Shown here piece by piece: positions 51,101 through 60,800 of a stretch of 64,000 nucleotides of DNA. Origin of the DNA: Diphasiastrum complanatum (Eukaryota > Streptophyta > Lycopodiopsida > Lycopodiales > Lycopodiaceae); contig CM055110.1 of assembly GCA_029204225.1 (NCBI GenBank), positions 1,575,672 through 1,639,671 of the forward strand. The letters are read 5' to 3'. Made by a program: the position numbers and the translations under genes. Every line of letters starts with the position of its first letter. Position 1 is the first letter of the stretch. The notes beneath the pieces were generated by a model. The model did not search any database. It was not told the DNA's origin and saw only the letters and a program-made list of their open reading frames with translations.

Positions 51101-52133
51101 CACATTGACCATCATTTGCAGTGTAGATGATGTTACCTTCTCCCTCATAAGACAATAAGGATGTAAAGTATTCCTTATGTCTTGTCATGTGAGATGAGGC
51201 TCCACTATCAATCCACCAAGGATCATTATCATCTATGTTGGCTAACAAACTTGAAGTCATAACAAGTGATTCACATGTGTTATGTTCTTCCTCATCTATT
51301 GTAAGATTTCCTTGCCTCTCTCCTTGCTCTCTTTTCTTCTTATAACATTCATTTGCAAAATGACCTTTTATCCCACAATAAAAGCACTTGAACTTTGACT
51401 TATTGTTCTTAGTAGAAGAGGAAGAGGAAGAGTGATCATCATGATCAAAGTTACCACCTTTGGACCATTTCCCTTTGCCTTTACCTTTGCCCTTGAATTT
51501 GCCTTTTGTGAAGAAAGCCTCTTCACCTCCACCTTGCAAGGATGCACCATCAAGCTTTGATTGCAACCTATGTTCTTCAGCCAATAAGATTTCTTGCAAG
51601 TCAACCGCACTTGGCAAGACTCTTTGAATGGCAAAACTTTGCACAAGGTTAGCATGTTCATTTAGCAAACCATTCAACATAACTTGGACTATTTCACCAT
51701 CTTTTATGTTCTCATCAATGCATGCTAAATCATCACTTAGGGACTTAACTCTCAAGATAAATGCATGAGCACTTTCACCCTCTCTTTGCCTACTAGAAAA
51801 TATTTGTCTCCTTAGGGTCAATACCCTAGATGTGGACTTTGATTCAAAGAGCTTCTTTAAGGCATTCCATGCCTCACTTGCACTTTGACACTTTCCAACT
51901 TCCTTGAGAAGTTCATTTGTAACATTCATTTTAATGATATGAAGAGCCCTTTTGGCCTTCTTATCAAACCTTTGTTGCTCTTGAAGTGTGAGAGGTCTCT
52001 CTTCAATTTCTGCAACTATGTCCATGAGTTCATTCAACTCAAGTAAGGACTCCATCCTCACTTTCCAAGTAGAGTAGTTTGATGAACTCAACCTTTCACT
52101 AGACTCTAGCATGATCCCACCATTGGAAGCCAT
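48180..52133 (-). CDS. Copia gag-pol polyprotein, intact (1317 aa)
   Basis: Encodes all proteins needed for copia retrotransposition: capsid, protease, integrase, RT and RNase H, acting in cytoplasmic particles and then the nucleus. Gag at residues ~1-245 (LESSERLSSSNYSTWKVRME near the start). CCHC knuckle CFYCGIKGHFANEC at ~249-262, after a Lys/Gly-rich stretch. Protease WWIDSGASSHMT at ~306. Integrase zinc finger HKRLGHPNF...CEHC at ~441-480, catalytic D in LVHSDIHSS (~507), D in CLRSDNGGEY (~566), E in NGVAERKN (~602). RT QMDVTNAFLNGDLEEDIYME, then LLLIYVDDIILSGG (YVDD ~989). RNase H YSDFAGDQMDRKSTSA (~1154), LSSTEAEYKAL (~1198), LCDNLSAQSLA (~1233). The stop (TGA) lies inside the 3' LTR. 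Start is the first ATG after a 1.16-kb leader. No missing catalytic residue was seen. Confidence 0.97.
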   Translation of the reverse strand: MASNGGIMLESSERLSSSNYSTWKVRMESLLELNELMDIVAEIEERPLTLQEQQRFDKKAKRALHIIKMNVTNELLKEVGKCQSASEAWNALKKLFESKSTSRVLTLRRQIFSSRQREGESAHAFILRVKSLSDDLACIDENIKDGEIVQVMLNGLLNEHANLVQSFAIQRVLPSAVDLQEILLAEEHRLQSKLDGASLQGGGEEAFFTKGKFKGKGKGKGKWSKGGNFDHDDHSSSSSSTKNNKSKFKCFYCGIKGHFANECYKKKREQGERQGNLTIDEEEHNTCESLVMTSSLLANIDDNDPWWIDSGASSHMTRHKEYFTSLLSYEGEGNIIYTANDGQCDIKGIGTIPISLSTNRKANLENVLYIPSITKNLLSVIQMIDKGLDVEFIGDACLISKCGSLIAQGRRHGKLFKLDACVISNHEGCMAREQLTNQEIWHKRLGHPNFKSLEVMAKKELVLGLPKSLVANNSVCEHCALSKSHRLAYSRSTSRSKESFQLVHSDIHSSSTTSNGGAKMYATFIDDFSRYTWIYLLKSKNEVFAAFVKFKNEMENQFNTKIKCLRSDNGGEYTSNRFKDFCIAHGIKREMSSPRTPQQNGVAERKNRTLCECAKAMRLHANLAKSFWGEALACANYLCNRWTSASLDGKTPHEVLYGRRLSVKHCRIFGCTCFVNITLDDRTKEDPSSKKGVFVGYSEVSKAYKVYIPSTKKVVISRDVIFHEENVSNVVDVDVDVPTNHHDVQDVLDEDGDATPKQTSRKTQRQRAKPSRLTYDEKGKQVVDNSNLAFLTSFDEPTCVGEAIQKKEWIQAMDHEHQALIKSNTWRLVKLPKDKKAIGCKWIFKIKTNQDGSINKYKARLVAKGYAQEYGIDYDETFAPVAKMVTIRILISLATFYDWDMWQMDVTNAFLNGDLEEDIYMEQPEGYVSHDEPNHVCYLQKSLYGLKQAPRSWYAKLNSFLLSQNFVMSEYDHSLYFRLNENDITLLLIYVDDIILSGGNNLDIDEIKMALKREFEIQDLGKLHYILGIEIIRTSKSTFICQEKYVNSILKRFHMEDCKVVSTPMESNVKLTTRSNERSFKDITLYRKLIGSLIWLTITRPDLSFVVGKLSQFMQDPSEAHWKLGKRVLRYISGSRDFGILYGGTTPNLCGFSYSDFAGDQMDRKSTSAFAIYLGDGVVSWLSKKQPTISLSSTEAEYKALTTCTKEILWIKRMLLDLHLLEPEKTPIILCDNLSAQSLASNPIFHARSKHIEIAHHFVRDQVIAKEVELQHVSSKECVADIFTKPLGKDLYLMHRSNLGMCSKTMLKLASNVEEGV
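48185..48197 (-). other. Polypurine tract
   Basis: Minus strand GTTGAAGAGGGAG directly before the 3' LTR; it also codes the last residues of the polyprotein. Confidence 0.9.
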
Positions 52134-53292
52134 GATTCTAATGTTTCTTCAACTTTTAGGTTCTGTCCTAAAGCACTTAGCACTCACTTTTCTCTCAACA
52201 AATGATAGATAAAGAGATCTATGAAGATTTAGGACCCTAAAACACTTCTATCTTGAACCTAGATGGTTTCCAAGCATAGAAAGGAAGATTGAAACACATG
52301 CAACACTTTGCACACACTAAGAATGGATTACAAAATCAAACCAACCTGAACACACTCTTGCTTAAGCTCTCAAACTTTCCAGCAAGTGACCAAATCAAGT
52401 TATGGTGTGAAGAGTTACTTGCATTCTTAGAAAATACCCAAAACTAGGATGCCAAGATTACCTAGTAATGAACAAACTTGATCAACATATGATCAACACA
52501 CTAAGATATTGATTCAACCTGTAAAACCACATGTAAACCACACTTCTAAAAGTTTATAAACTCCAACAAGTGATAAATACAAGATTTAGAGGTGAATGAA
52601 TGAGCACACTTAGTGAATCACAAGACTAGCTTCACTATCTTGTCAAATCTTGGTGTTTAGATGTAGATCTAAGATCACTTCACATGAGAATGTTCCTCAA
52701 CCTGTTAAGAACCTGAAAACACACTTGCATAATGGTTAACACCTTCCAGCAAATGCTCCAATCAAATTACATAAGGAGAGTTACTTACATGCTCAACAAA
52801 GTACACCAAAATTTATGCCAAAATTGATGACAATCTTTACAATATGCTCTTCACAATGGAGCTTGCAATATGTTCACCCAAAAAGGGGATCTTTCATCCA
52901 AATGGGAGCTTTGCTCAGCCTTTAGGAGAATTACAACTCACTCAAAAGAGCATTTGTCATCCACTTAAGGAGAAGTTTCATCCACTTAAGGAGAGTGTTC
53001 ATCCAAGAATGGAGATTGTCAACAATAGGATTGAAAAGAACATTGTTAGTATTGAATATGCACAAGCCTCACAATCACAAATGATTAGGTGTTATGATCT
53101 GATCCAAAATAGTTTCTTTTCAGCCTCTGATCTTCAATAGACCTGAAATATGCTTTTGATCCACAAGTTCAACTCACAAAACAAAGGTTAGTAAGATTTG
53201 ATCAACAAAGCAATGCAAAATCATGCTAGAACTTGATCAAACATCCAAATATCACCAAAAATGGAATACTTACTGTAAATAGAAGCCAACCA
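52134..53292 (-). other. Copia 5' leader with an internal diverged duplication
   Basis: No sense ORF. Two diverged copies of a ~130-bp segment (CAACCTG..., TTCCAGCAA(G/A)TG, GAGAGTTACTT(G/A)CAT, ATGCCAA(G/A)ATT) lie at about 52340-52470 and 52695-52830. An antisense 98-codon opening at 52844-53140 has no recognisable domain; it is also present in the inverted element at 56863-57159. Confidence 0.7.
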
Positions 53293-53304
53293 GCTCTGAT
53301 ACCA
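53293..53304 (-). other. Copia primer binding site
   Basis: Minus strand TGGTATCAGAGC, abutting the 5' LTR. Confidence 0.97.
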
Positions 53305-53959
53305 TGTGAAAAATACAGATCCTAAGTGGATCTAAACTCCAAGATCATTGGCTTGAATGCTTGCACTCCAAACTACATAAGCTAGGAATTGGCAACACAT
53401 TCTATGCTACCTAGAATGCAAAGAACTTGATCAAAAAGCATTTATCACAAATGGAAACTTCCATAAACATCAAGTGCGGCCCAAAATAGCATTATACAGT
53501 CCATAATACATCAGCCTACCACTTTTGGAAAGCACCTAAGATCATACACAATAGCTTGAAGACAATACACACAACAATGCTCTCAATGGAGGAAGAAACA
53601 ATGACAATGATCTATTGATCTCAATGAAGCATACAAAAGGTTTCTCCAACCTGTTCTCCACGACTTCCCTACTATTTATGGATGAGGAAGATGACTCTCT
53701 CTCCTCTCTCTAGAAGGTACTTGACCCTAGATATTCCCTATATAGGAAAAATAGCTAAAAATGGCTTATATGACCAAAATACATCAAAATGGTCTCATTT
53801 TGAAGGGTATGAAGTTTGACACTTCATCATACTGAAAAAATATAGTAAATAAAAACATTGTGGCCTGGTTCACACGTGTGAAACTCCAGAACCAAAACTA
53901 TTTACAATTTTAGCCAATTTAGGCCTCAAACTAGCTAGGAAATGTTGACAATTTTCACA
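53305..53959 (-). repeat. 5' LTR of the young copia element
   Basis: 655 bp; same boundaries as the 3' LTR. Followed by GTTAG at 53960-53964. Confidence 0.96.
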
Positions 53960-55035
53960 GTTAGGAAGGCAACATATTCCAGAAACTACTTGCTTACCCT
54001 TTTCATCATATGTGAGCCTTGAAGGTACTTGTATTTCCATTGATGTTCTTCTTGGCCTTTGACTTGATCATGAAGGTCTATCATCATCACCATCTAAAGT
54101 AGAATCCTTTACATCAACATTAAGAATGTTAGATCCATCCACATCACCATCAATTATGCTTGAAGACACTTTTGGAATGTTTCCCTCATCAAAAATGACA
54201 TCTCTACCAACAATCAATTTGTTAGTAGTAGGAGTGTAAACCTTGTAGGCTTTACTCACCTCACTATATCCAACAAAAATACCTCTTCTTGAAGATGAAT
54301 CCTCCTTGGTCCTACCATCAAGATTAATGTTGACATAGCATGTGCATCCAAAGGTTCTTAGAAAGTTGACACTCGGCCTCCTCTTGAATAGAATCTCAAA
54401 AGGTGTCCTTCCATCCAAAATAGCACTCGACCACCTATTGCACAAGAAATTGCCATACAACAAAGCTTGATCTCAAAATGGTTTGTCAAGATTAGAACTT
54501 AACCTTATGGCTTTAGCACTTCACATAAAGTCCTATTCTTCCTTTCAGACACTCCATTTTGTTGTGGGGTCCTTGATGTTGTATACTCCCTCTTGATCCC
54601 TTGCTCATCACAAAAGGCCTTTAACTTGGTAGATATGTACTCACCACCATTGTCACTCCTTAAGCACTTGATCTTTGTGAAAAATTGGTTCTCTCTTGCA
54701 TTTTGAACTTGATAAAGACATCATAAATTTCATCCTTGCTCTTTAGTAGATAGATCTACCAAAATCTACTAAAATCATCAATGAATGTTACATACATCTT
54801 ATCTCCATTATTGCTTATTGTAGTGAATCCATGAATATCTGAATGTACAGGCTGAAAAGACTTTGTAGATCTAGTATAAGGTAGTCTATGTGACTTAGAC
54901 AAAGCAAAGACTCACAAACATGTTTTATGCCTCTTAAGCAACTTGGAAGACCTATCACAACCTTCTTTCTAGCCATTACCTCCAATGACTTGAAGTTGAG
55001 GTGTTCCATTCTTTTATGTCAAACCTCTTGAATAG
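53960..55035 (-). pseudogene. Older copia element: integrase half
   Basis: Continues the element split at 47529. The minus strand reads the pre-integrase HLNFKSLEVMARKKVVIGLP (~55010), a decayed core and D/E motifs (~54790-54540, visible as the reverse complement of the usual GGEY and ERKN codons but out of frame), then the post-core NRWSSAILDGRTPFEILFKR, FLRTFGCTCYVNI, GIFVGYSEVSKAYKVY and KLIVGRDVIFDEGN (54463-54068). Gag and protease are missing, because 55035 passes directly into LTR sequence. Confidence 0.88.
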
Positions 55036-55037
55036 GT

Positions 55038-55371
55038 ATTGCACCAATGGATAGTAGAACCCAAGAGAACCATGTATAGGCATGAAATGAGATAGAGAAG
55101 AGAGAATATATGTCTCTCCACGAGTTACATCCTTTTATAGCAGTTCAGAATGCTAACTCTAGGGTCTAGATTGAAAGTACCCAACATTCAAATTTGAAAA
55201 TACTAAAACTCAACTTCTGACTTTCCCCCACTTTTAGAAAGTATTTATTCAAATAAAATTTAGACTAATGAACTTTGAAAAGTCAAACTCTAAGTCTAAA
55301 AAAAAGTTGGCCTCAATTTGCCAAATACGAAAATGTAGCAAAATATGATCAAACTAGTTGAATCTTTCATA
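55038..55371 (-). repeat. Partial 5' LTR of the older copia element
   Basis: Aligns with 45645-46018 (CACCAATGGATAGTAGAAC, AGAGAACCATGTATA, CTAGTTGAATCTTTCA). Only the U3-side part remains; the downstream LTR part, primer site, gag and protease are deleted. Small indels relative to the 3' LTR show it is clearly older than the inner element. Confidence 0.85.
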
Positions 55372-56202
55372 AGCTCCTCCTCCTGTCCCAAGAGTGTTGG
55401 GATGAAGCACTGGCAGTAGCGCCATGTGTGAGGGAAGGACCGTCGTCGGAGTGACCCTCATGGGAAGGAGAAGCATGTGTGAGGTCAACACAAGGAGTCA
55501 ACTGAATCTCCTTGAGGGATGATGAGTACCCAACTATTCTGCTAGAGCTACGAGCTAGTCATCAAGAGCCCTCAATCGTTCTAATACTCTATCTTGCTGC
55601 ATAAAATCGTGAGAAAAAAAAAAAAACTCGCTCCAAAACTATGAGGGAAAAATGAAGGGTTCATAATTAATAGTTGGAATATTAATGATGATCCGAATTA
55701 AATCCCATTGAGGATCACCTCAAAAGAGGTTCACTAGCCCTACAAGTGACTTGTATGTAACGAGGGGGTGTCTCTTCTATGACGACATCGAAGAGGACCA
55801 TGGTGTGTAAGCACTTGGCAATTCTGAAGGAAATTAGGTGATGCACAGTGCTCTAATACCACTAATGGAATCTAGGTGATGCATAGTGCTCTAATAGCAC
55901 TGATGGAAAATCAGACGATCAGTCACGTGCAATAGTCTCTATTATGATTCCTATGATTAAGTTGGATGGAGTCAAACTCTCAGCTGCAAGCACTGCTACG
56001 AACTGGGATGTCTCCTCTTCCAAGCCTTTAGATGAACACTGCCTATTTAGAATTGATTTAGAATCATTTAACAAAAATGAGCCTTTGTGCGGAATAGAAA
56101 AATTAATAGTTGAACGTGTGATGAACAATGAAAAAGTATAAGCATTCAAGATTATACAATGGAGCGAGATGTGTAAATAGCATTTGTATTCTCAAATGAA
56201 TT
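55372..56202. other. Spacer between the inverted elements, no clear gene
   Basis: No coding region was recognised. A 65-codon plus-strand opening at 55944-56141 has no domain. GATGCACAGTGCTCTAATAC and GATGCATAGTGCTCTAATAG near 55841 and 55874 form a short tandem duplication. A_n near 55615. Confidence 0.45.
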
Positions 56203-56698
56203 TGTGAGACACTAAAATCATGTTATTTGGACATATAGGCCAAAATTGGCTATTTTAGGTTACTGGTGTCCTAAAATTGGGTCCTAAGTTCTAGAGAGAG
56301 GAGAGAGAGTCATCTCTCTCACCTATATTAGGCTGAAATTCGTGGAGAACAGGTTGGAGAAACCTTTTGTATGCTTCATTGAGATCAATAGATCATTGTC
56401 ATTGTTTCTTCCTCCATTGAGAGCATTGTTGTGTGTATTGTCTTCAAGCTATTGTGTATGATCTTAGGTGCTTTCCAAAAGTGGTAGGCTGATGTATTAT
56501 GGACTGTATAATGTTATTTTGGGCCGCACTTGATGTTTATGGAAGTTTCCATTTGTGATAAATGCTTTTTGATCAAGTTCTTTGCATTCTAGGTAGCATA
56601 GAATGTGTTGCCAATTCCTAGCTTATGTAGTTTGGAGTGCAAGCATTCAAGCCAATGATCTTGGAGTTTAGATCCACTTAGGATCTGTATTTTTCACA
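56203..56698 (+). repeat. Truncated 5' LTR of the chimeric element
   Basis: Matches the last 491 bp of the 3' LTR from GACACTAAAATC on. The first 163 bp are missing. A chance or residual TGTGA precedes the match. Ends TTTTTCACA. Confidence 0.92.
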
Positions 56699-56710
56699 TG
56701 GTATTAGAGC
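56699..56710 (+). other. Copia primer binding site (one change)
   Basis: TGGTATTAGAGC; one C-to-T change relative to the young element. Confidence 0.92.
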
Positions 56711-57869
56711 TGGTTGGCTTCTATTTACAGTAAGTATTCCATTTTTGGTGATATTTGGATGTTTGATCAAGTTCTAGCATGATTTTGCATTGCTTTGTTG
56801 ATCAAATCTTACTAACCTTTGTTTTGTGAGTTGAACTTGTGGATCAAAAGCATATTTCAGGTCTATTGAAGATCAGAGGCTGAAAAGAAACTATTTTGGA
56901 TCAGATCATAACACCTAATCATTTGTGATTGTGAGGCTTGTGCATATTCAATACTAACAATGTTCTTTTCAATCCTATTGTTGACAATCTCCATTCTTGG
57001 ATGAACACTCTCCTTAAGTGGATGAAACTTCTCCTTAAGTGGATGACAAATGCTCTTTTGAGTGAGTTGTAATTCTCCTAAAGGCTGAGCAAAGCTCCCA
57101 TTTGGATGAAAGATCCCCTTTTTGGGTGAACATATTGCAAGCTCCATTGTGAAGAGCATATTGTAAAGATTGTCATCAATTTTGGCATAAATTTTGGTGT
57201 ACTTTGTTGAGCATGTAAGTAACTCTCCTTATGTAATTTGATTGGAGCATTTGCTGGAAGGTGTTAACCATTATGCAAGTGTGTTTTCAGGTTCTTAACA
57301 GGTTGAGGAACATTCTCATGTGAAGTGATCTTAGATCTACATCTAAACACCAAGATTTGACAAGATAGTGAAGCTAGTCTTGTGATTCACTAAGTGTGCT
57401 CATTCATTCACCTCTAAATCTTGTATTTATCACTTGTTGGAGTTTATAAACTTTTAGAAGTGTGGTTTACATGTGGTTTTACAGGTTGAATCAATATCTT
57501 AGTGTGTTGATCATATGTTGATCAAGTTTGTTCATTACTAGGTAATCTTGGCATCCTAGTTTTGGGTATTTTCTAAGAATGCAAGTAACTCTTCACACCA
57601 TAACTTGATTTGGTCACTTGCTGGAAAGTTTGAGAGCTTAAGCAAGAGTGTGTTCAGGTTGGTTTGATTTTGTAATCCATTCTTAGTGTGTGCAAAGTGT
57701 TGCATGTGTTTCAATCTTCCTTTCTATGCTTGGAAACCATCTAGGTTCAAGATAGAAGTGTTTTAGGGTCCTAAATCTTCATAGATCTCTTTATCTATCA
57801 TTTGTTGAGAGAAAAGTGAGTGCTAAGTGCTTTAGGACAGAACCTAAAAGTTGAAGAAACATTAGAATC

Positions 57870-60800
57870 ATGGCTTCCAATGGTGGGATCATGCTAGAGT
57901 CTAGTGAAAGGTTGAGTTCATCAAACTACTCTACTTGGAAAGTGAGGATGGAGTCCTTACTTGAGTTGAATGAACTCATGGACATAGTTGCAGAAATTGA
58001 AGAGAGACCTCTCACACTTCAAGAGCAACAAAGGTTTGATAAGAAGGCCAAAAGGGCTCTTCATATCATTAAAATGAATGTTACAAATGAACTTCTCAAG
58101 GAAGTTGGAAAGTGTCAAAGTGCAAGTGAGGCATGGAATGCCTTAAAGAAGCTCTTTGAATCAAAGTCCACATCTAGGGTATTGACCCTAAGGAGACAAA
58201 TATTTTCTAGTAGGCAAAGAGAGGGTGAAAGTGCTCATGCATTTATCTTGAGAGTTAAGTCCCTAAGTGATGATTTAGCATGCATTGATGAGAACATAAA
58301 AGATGGTGAAATAGTCCAAGTTATGTTGAATGGTTTGCTAAATGAACATGCTAACCTTGTGCAAAGTTTTGCCATTCAAAGAGTCTTGCCAAGTGCGGTT
58401 GACTTGCAAGAAATCTTATTGGCTGAAGAACATAGGTTGCAATCAAAGCTTGATGGTGCATCCTTGCAAGGTGGAGGTGAAGAGGCTTTCTTCACAAAAG
58501 GCAAATTCAAGGGCAAAGGTAAAGGCAAAGGGAAATGGTCCAAAGGTGGTAACTTTGATCATGATGATCACTCTTCCTCTTCCTCTTCTACTAAGAACAA
58601 TAAGTCAAAGTTCAAGTGCTTTTATTGTGGGATAAAAGGTCATTTTGCAAATGAATGTTATAAGAAGAAAAGAGAGCAAGGAGAGAGGCAAGGAAATCTT
58701 ACAATAGATGAGGAAGAACATAACACATGTGAATCACTTGTTATGACTTCAAGTTTGTTAGCCAACATAGATGATAATGATCCTTGGTGGATTGATAGTG
58801 GAGCCTCATCTCACATGACAAGACATAAGGAATACTTTACATCCTTATTGTCTTATGAGGGAGAAGGTAACATCATCTACACTGCAAATGATGGTCAATG
58901 TGACATCAAAGGCATAGGCACTATTCCTATTTCCCTTTCAACAAATAGGAAAGCAAATCTTGAAAATGTTTTGTACATTCCTTCAATCACTAAGAATTTG
59001 CTTAGTGTAATTCAAATGATTGACAAAGGACTTGATGTGGAGTTCATTGGAGATGCATGTTTGATAAGTAAATGTGGATCCTTGATTGCTCAAGGTAGGA
59101 GGCATGGTAAACTTTTCAAGCTTGATGCATGTGTGATCTCTAATCATGAAGGATGTATGGCTAGGGAGCAATTGACAAACCAAGAAATTTGGCACAAGAG
59201 GTTGGGCCATCCCAACTTCAAATCTTTGGAGGTAATGGCAAAGAAAGAGCTTGTTCTTGGTCTCCCTAAAAGTCTTGTTGCAAACAATAGTGTTTGTGAA
59301 CATTGTGCCTTGTCCAAATCTCATAGACTTGCTTATTCTAGATCTACTTCTAGATCTAAAGAAGCTTTTCAACTTGTGCATTCTGATATTCATTCTTCTA
59401 GTACAACTAGCAATGGTGGGGCAAAGATGTATGCAACTTTCATTGATGACTTTAGTAGGTATACTTGGATCTATCTTCTTAAAAGTAAGGATGAAGTGTT
59501 TGCTGCATTTGTCAAGTTCAAGAATGAAATGGAAAACCAATTCAATACAAAGATCAAATGCTTAAGATCTGATAATGGAGGGGAATACACCTCAAATAGG
59601 TTCAAAGACTTTTGTATAGCACATGAGATTAAGAGGGAGATGTCTAGTCCTAGGACTCCACAACAGAATGGAGTGGCCGAGAGGAAGAATAGAACCCTTT
59701 GTGAATGTGCCAAGGCAATGAGACTACATGCTAATCTTGCTAAGTCTTTTTGGGGGGAAGCTTTAGCATGTGCTAACTATCTATGTAATAGATGGACAAG
59801 TGCTTCCTTGGATGGTAAAACTCCTCATGAGGTTCTTTATGGTAGAAGGCCGAGTGTCAAGCATTGTAGGATCTTTGGATGTACATGTTTTGTCAATATC
59901 ACACTTGATGATAGAACTAAAGAAGATCCTTCATCAAAGAAGGGTGTGTTTGTTGGCTATAGTGAAGTAAGCAAGGCTTACAAAGTGTACATTCCTTCTA
60001 CAAAGAAAGTTGTCATAAGTAGGGATGTCATCTTTCATGAAGAGAATGTTTCCAATGTTGTTGATGTTGATGTTGATGTGCCTACTAATCATCATGATGT
60101 GCAAGATGTCTTGGATGAAGATGGAGATGCCACTCCAAAGCAAACTTCAAGGAAGACTCAAAGGCAAAGGGCTAAGCCATCAAGGCTAACCTATGATGAA
60201 AAAGGAAAGCAAGTGGTGGACAACTCTAACTTTGCTTTTCTTACCTCTTTTGATGAACCAATTTGTGTAGGTGAAGCAATTCAAAAGAAGGAATGGATCC
60301 AAGCCATGGATCATGAGCATCAAGCACTCATCAAAAGCAACACATGGAGGTTGGTAAAGCTTCCAAAGGACAAGAAGGCAATTGGTTGTAAGTGGATCTT
60401 CAAGATCAAGACAAATCAAGATGGATCAATCGACAAGTACAAGGCAAGGTTGGTGGCAAAGGGGTATGCTCAAGAATATGGTATTGACTATGATGAGACC
60501 TTTGCACCCGTGGCAAAGATGGTAACTATTCGAATCCTAATCTCTCTTGCAACTCTTTATGATTGGGATATGTGGCAAATGGATGTTACTAATGCCTTCT
60601 TGAATGGTGATCTTGAAGAAGATATTTACATGGAGCAACTCAAGTGGCAATTTCTTCAAGGCAAGGAAGATCTCGTTGAGGTTTGGTTTGAGCTCAAATG
60701 GGCTGGTTTTATTAGGTTTGATACTCAACTTCATCTACTCTACTTCATGTTGGATAGAAGTGTAGAAATCTATCTTTTGGTTTATGATGGTGACATTGTT

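Larger units (their letters stand above)
47530..53959 (-). mobile_element. Complete young Ty1/copia retrotransposon
   Basis: A 6430-bp element on the minus strand with two 655-bp LTRs, a 5-bp GTTAG target duplication, an initiator-Met primer site, a polypurine tract and one uninterrupted 1317-codon polyprotein. The LTRs differ at two positions by my count (near 47610 G versus A; near 48069 C versus T), about 0.3%. All hallmarks of a recent, possibly still competent insertion are present. It sits inside an older, related copia element in the same orientation. Confidence 0.97.

Noticed and set aside
52844-53140. Antisense 98-codon opening in the copia leader, identical at 56863-57159, as a possible accessory gene
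   Set aside because: The two copies are identical because the elements are recent relatives; no selection signal can be read from two copies and no domain is visible.
55944-56141. 65-codon opening upstream of the chimeric element as a host gene
   Set aside because: Short, no domain, no splice signals or promoter evidence.
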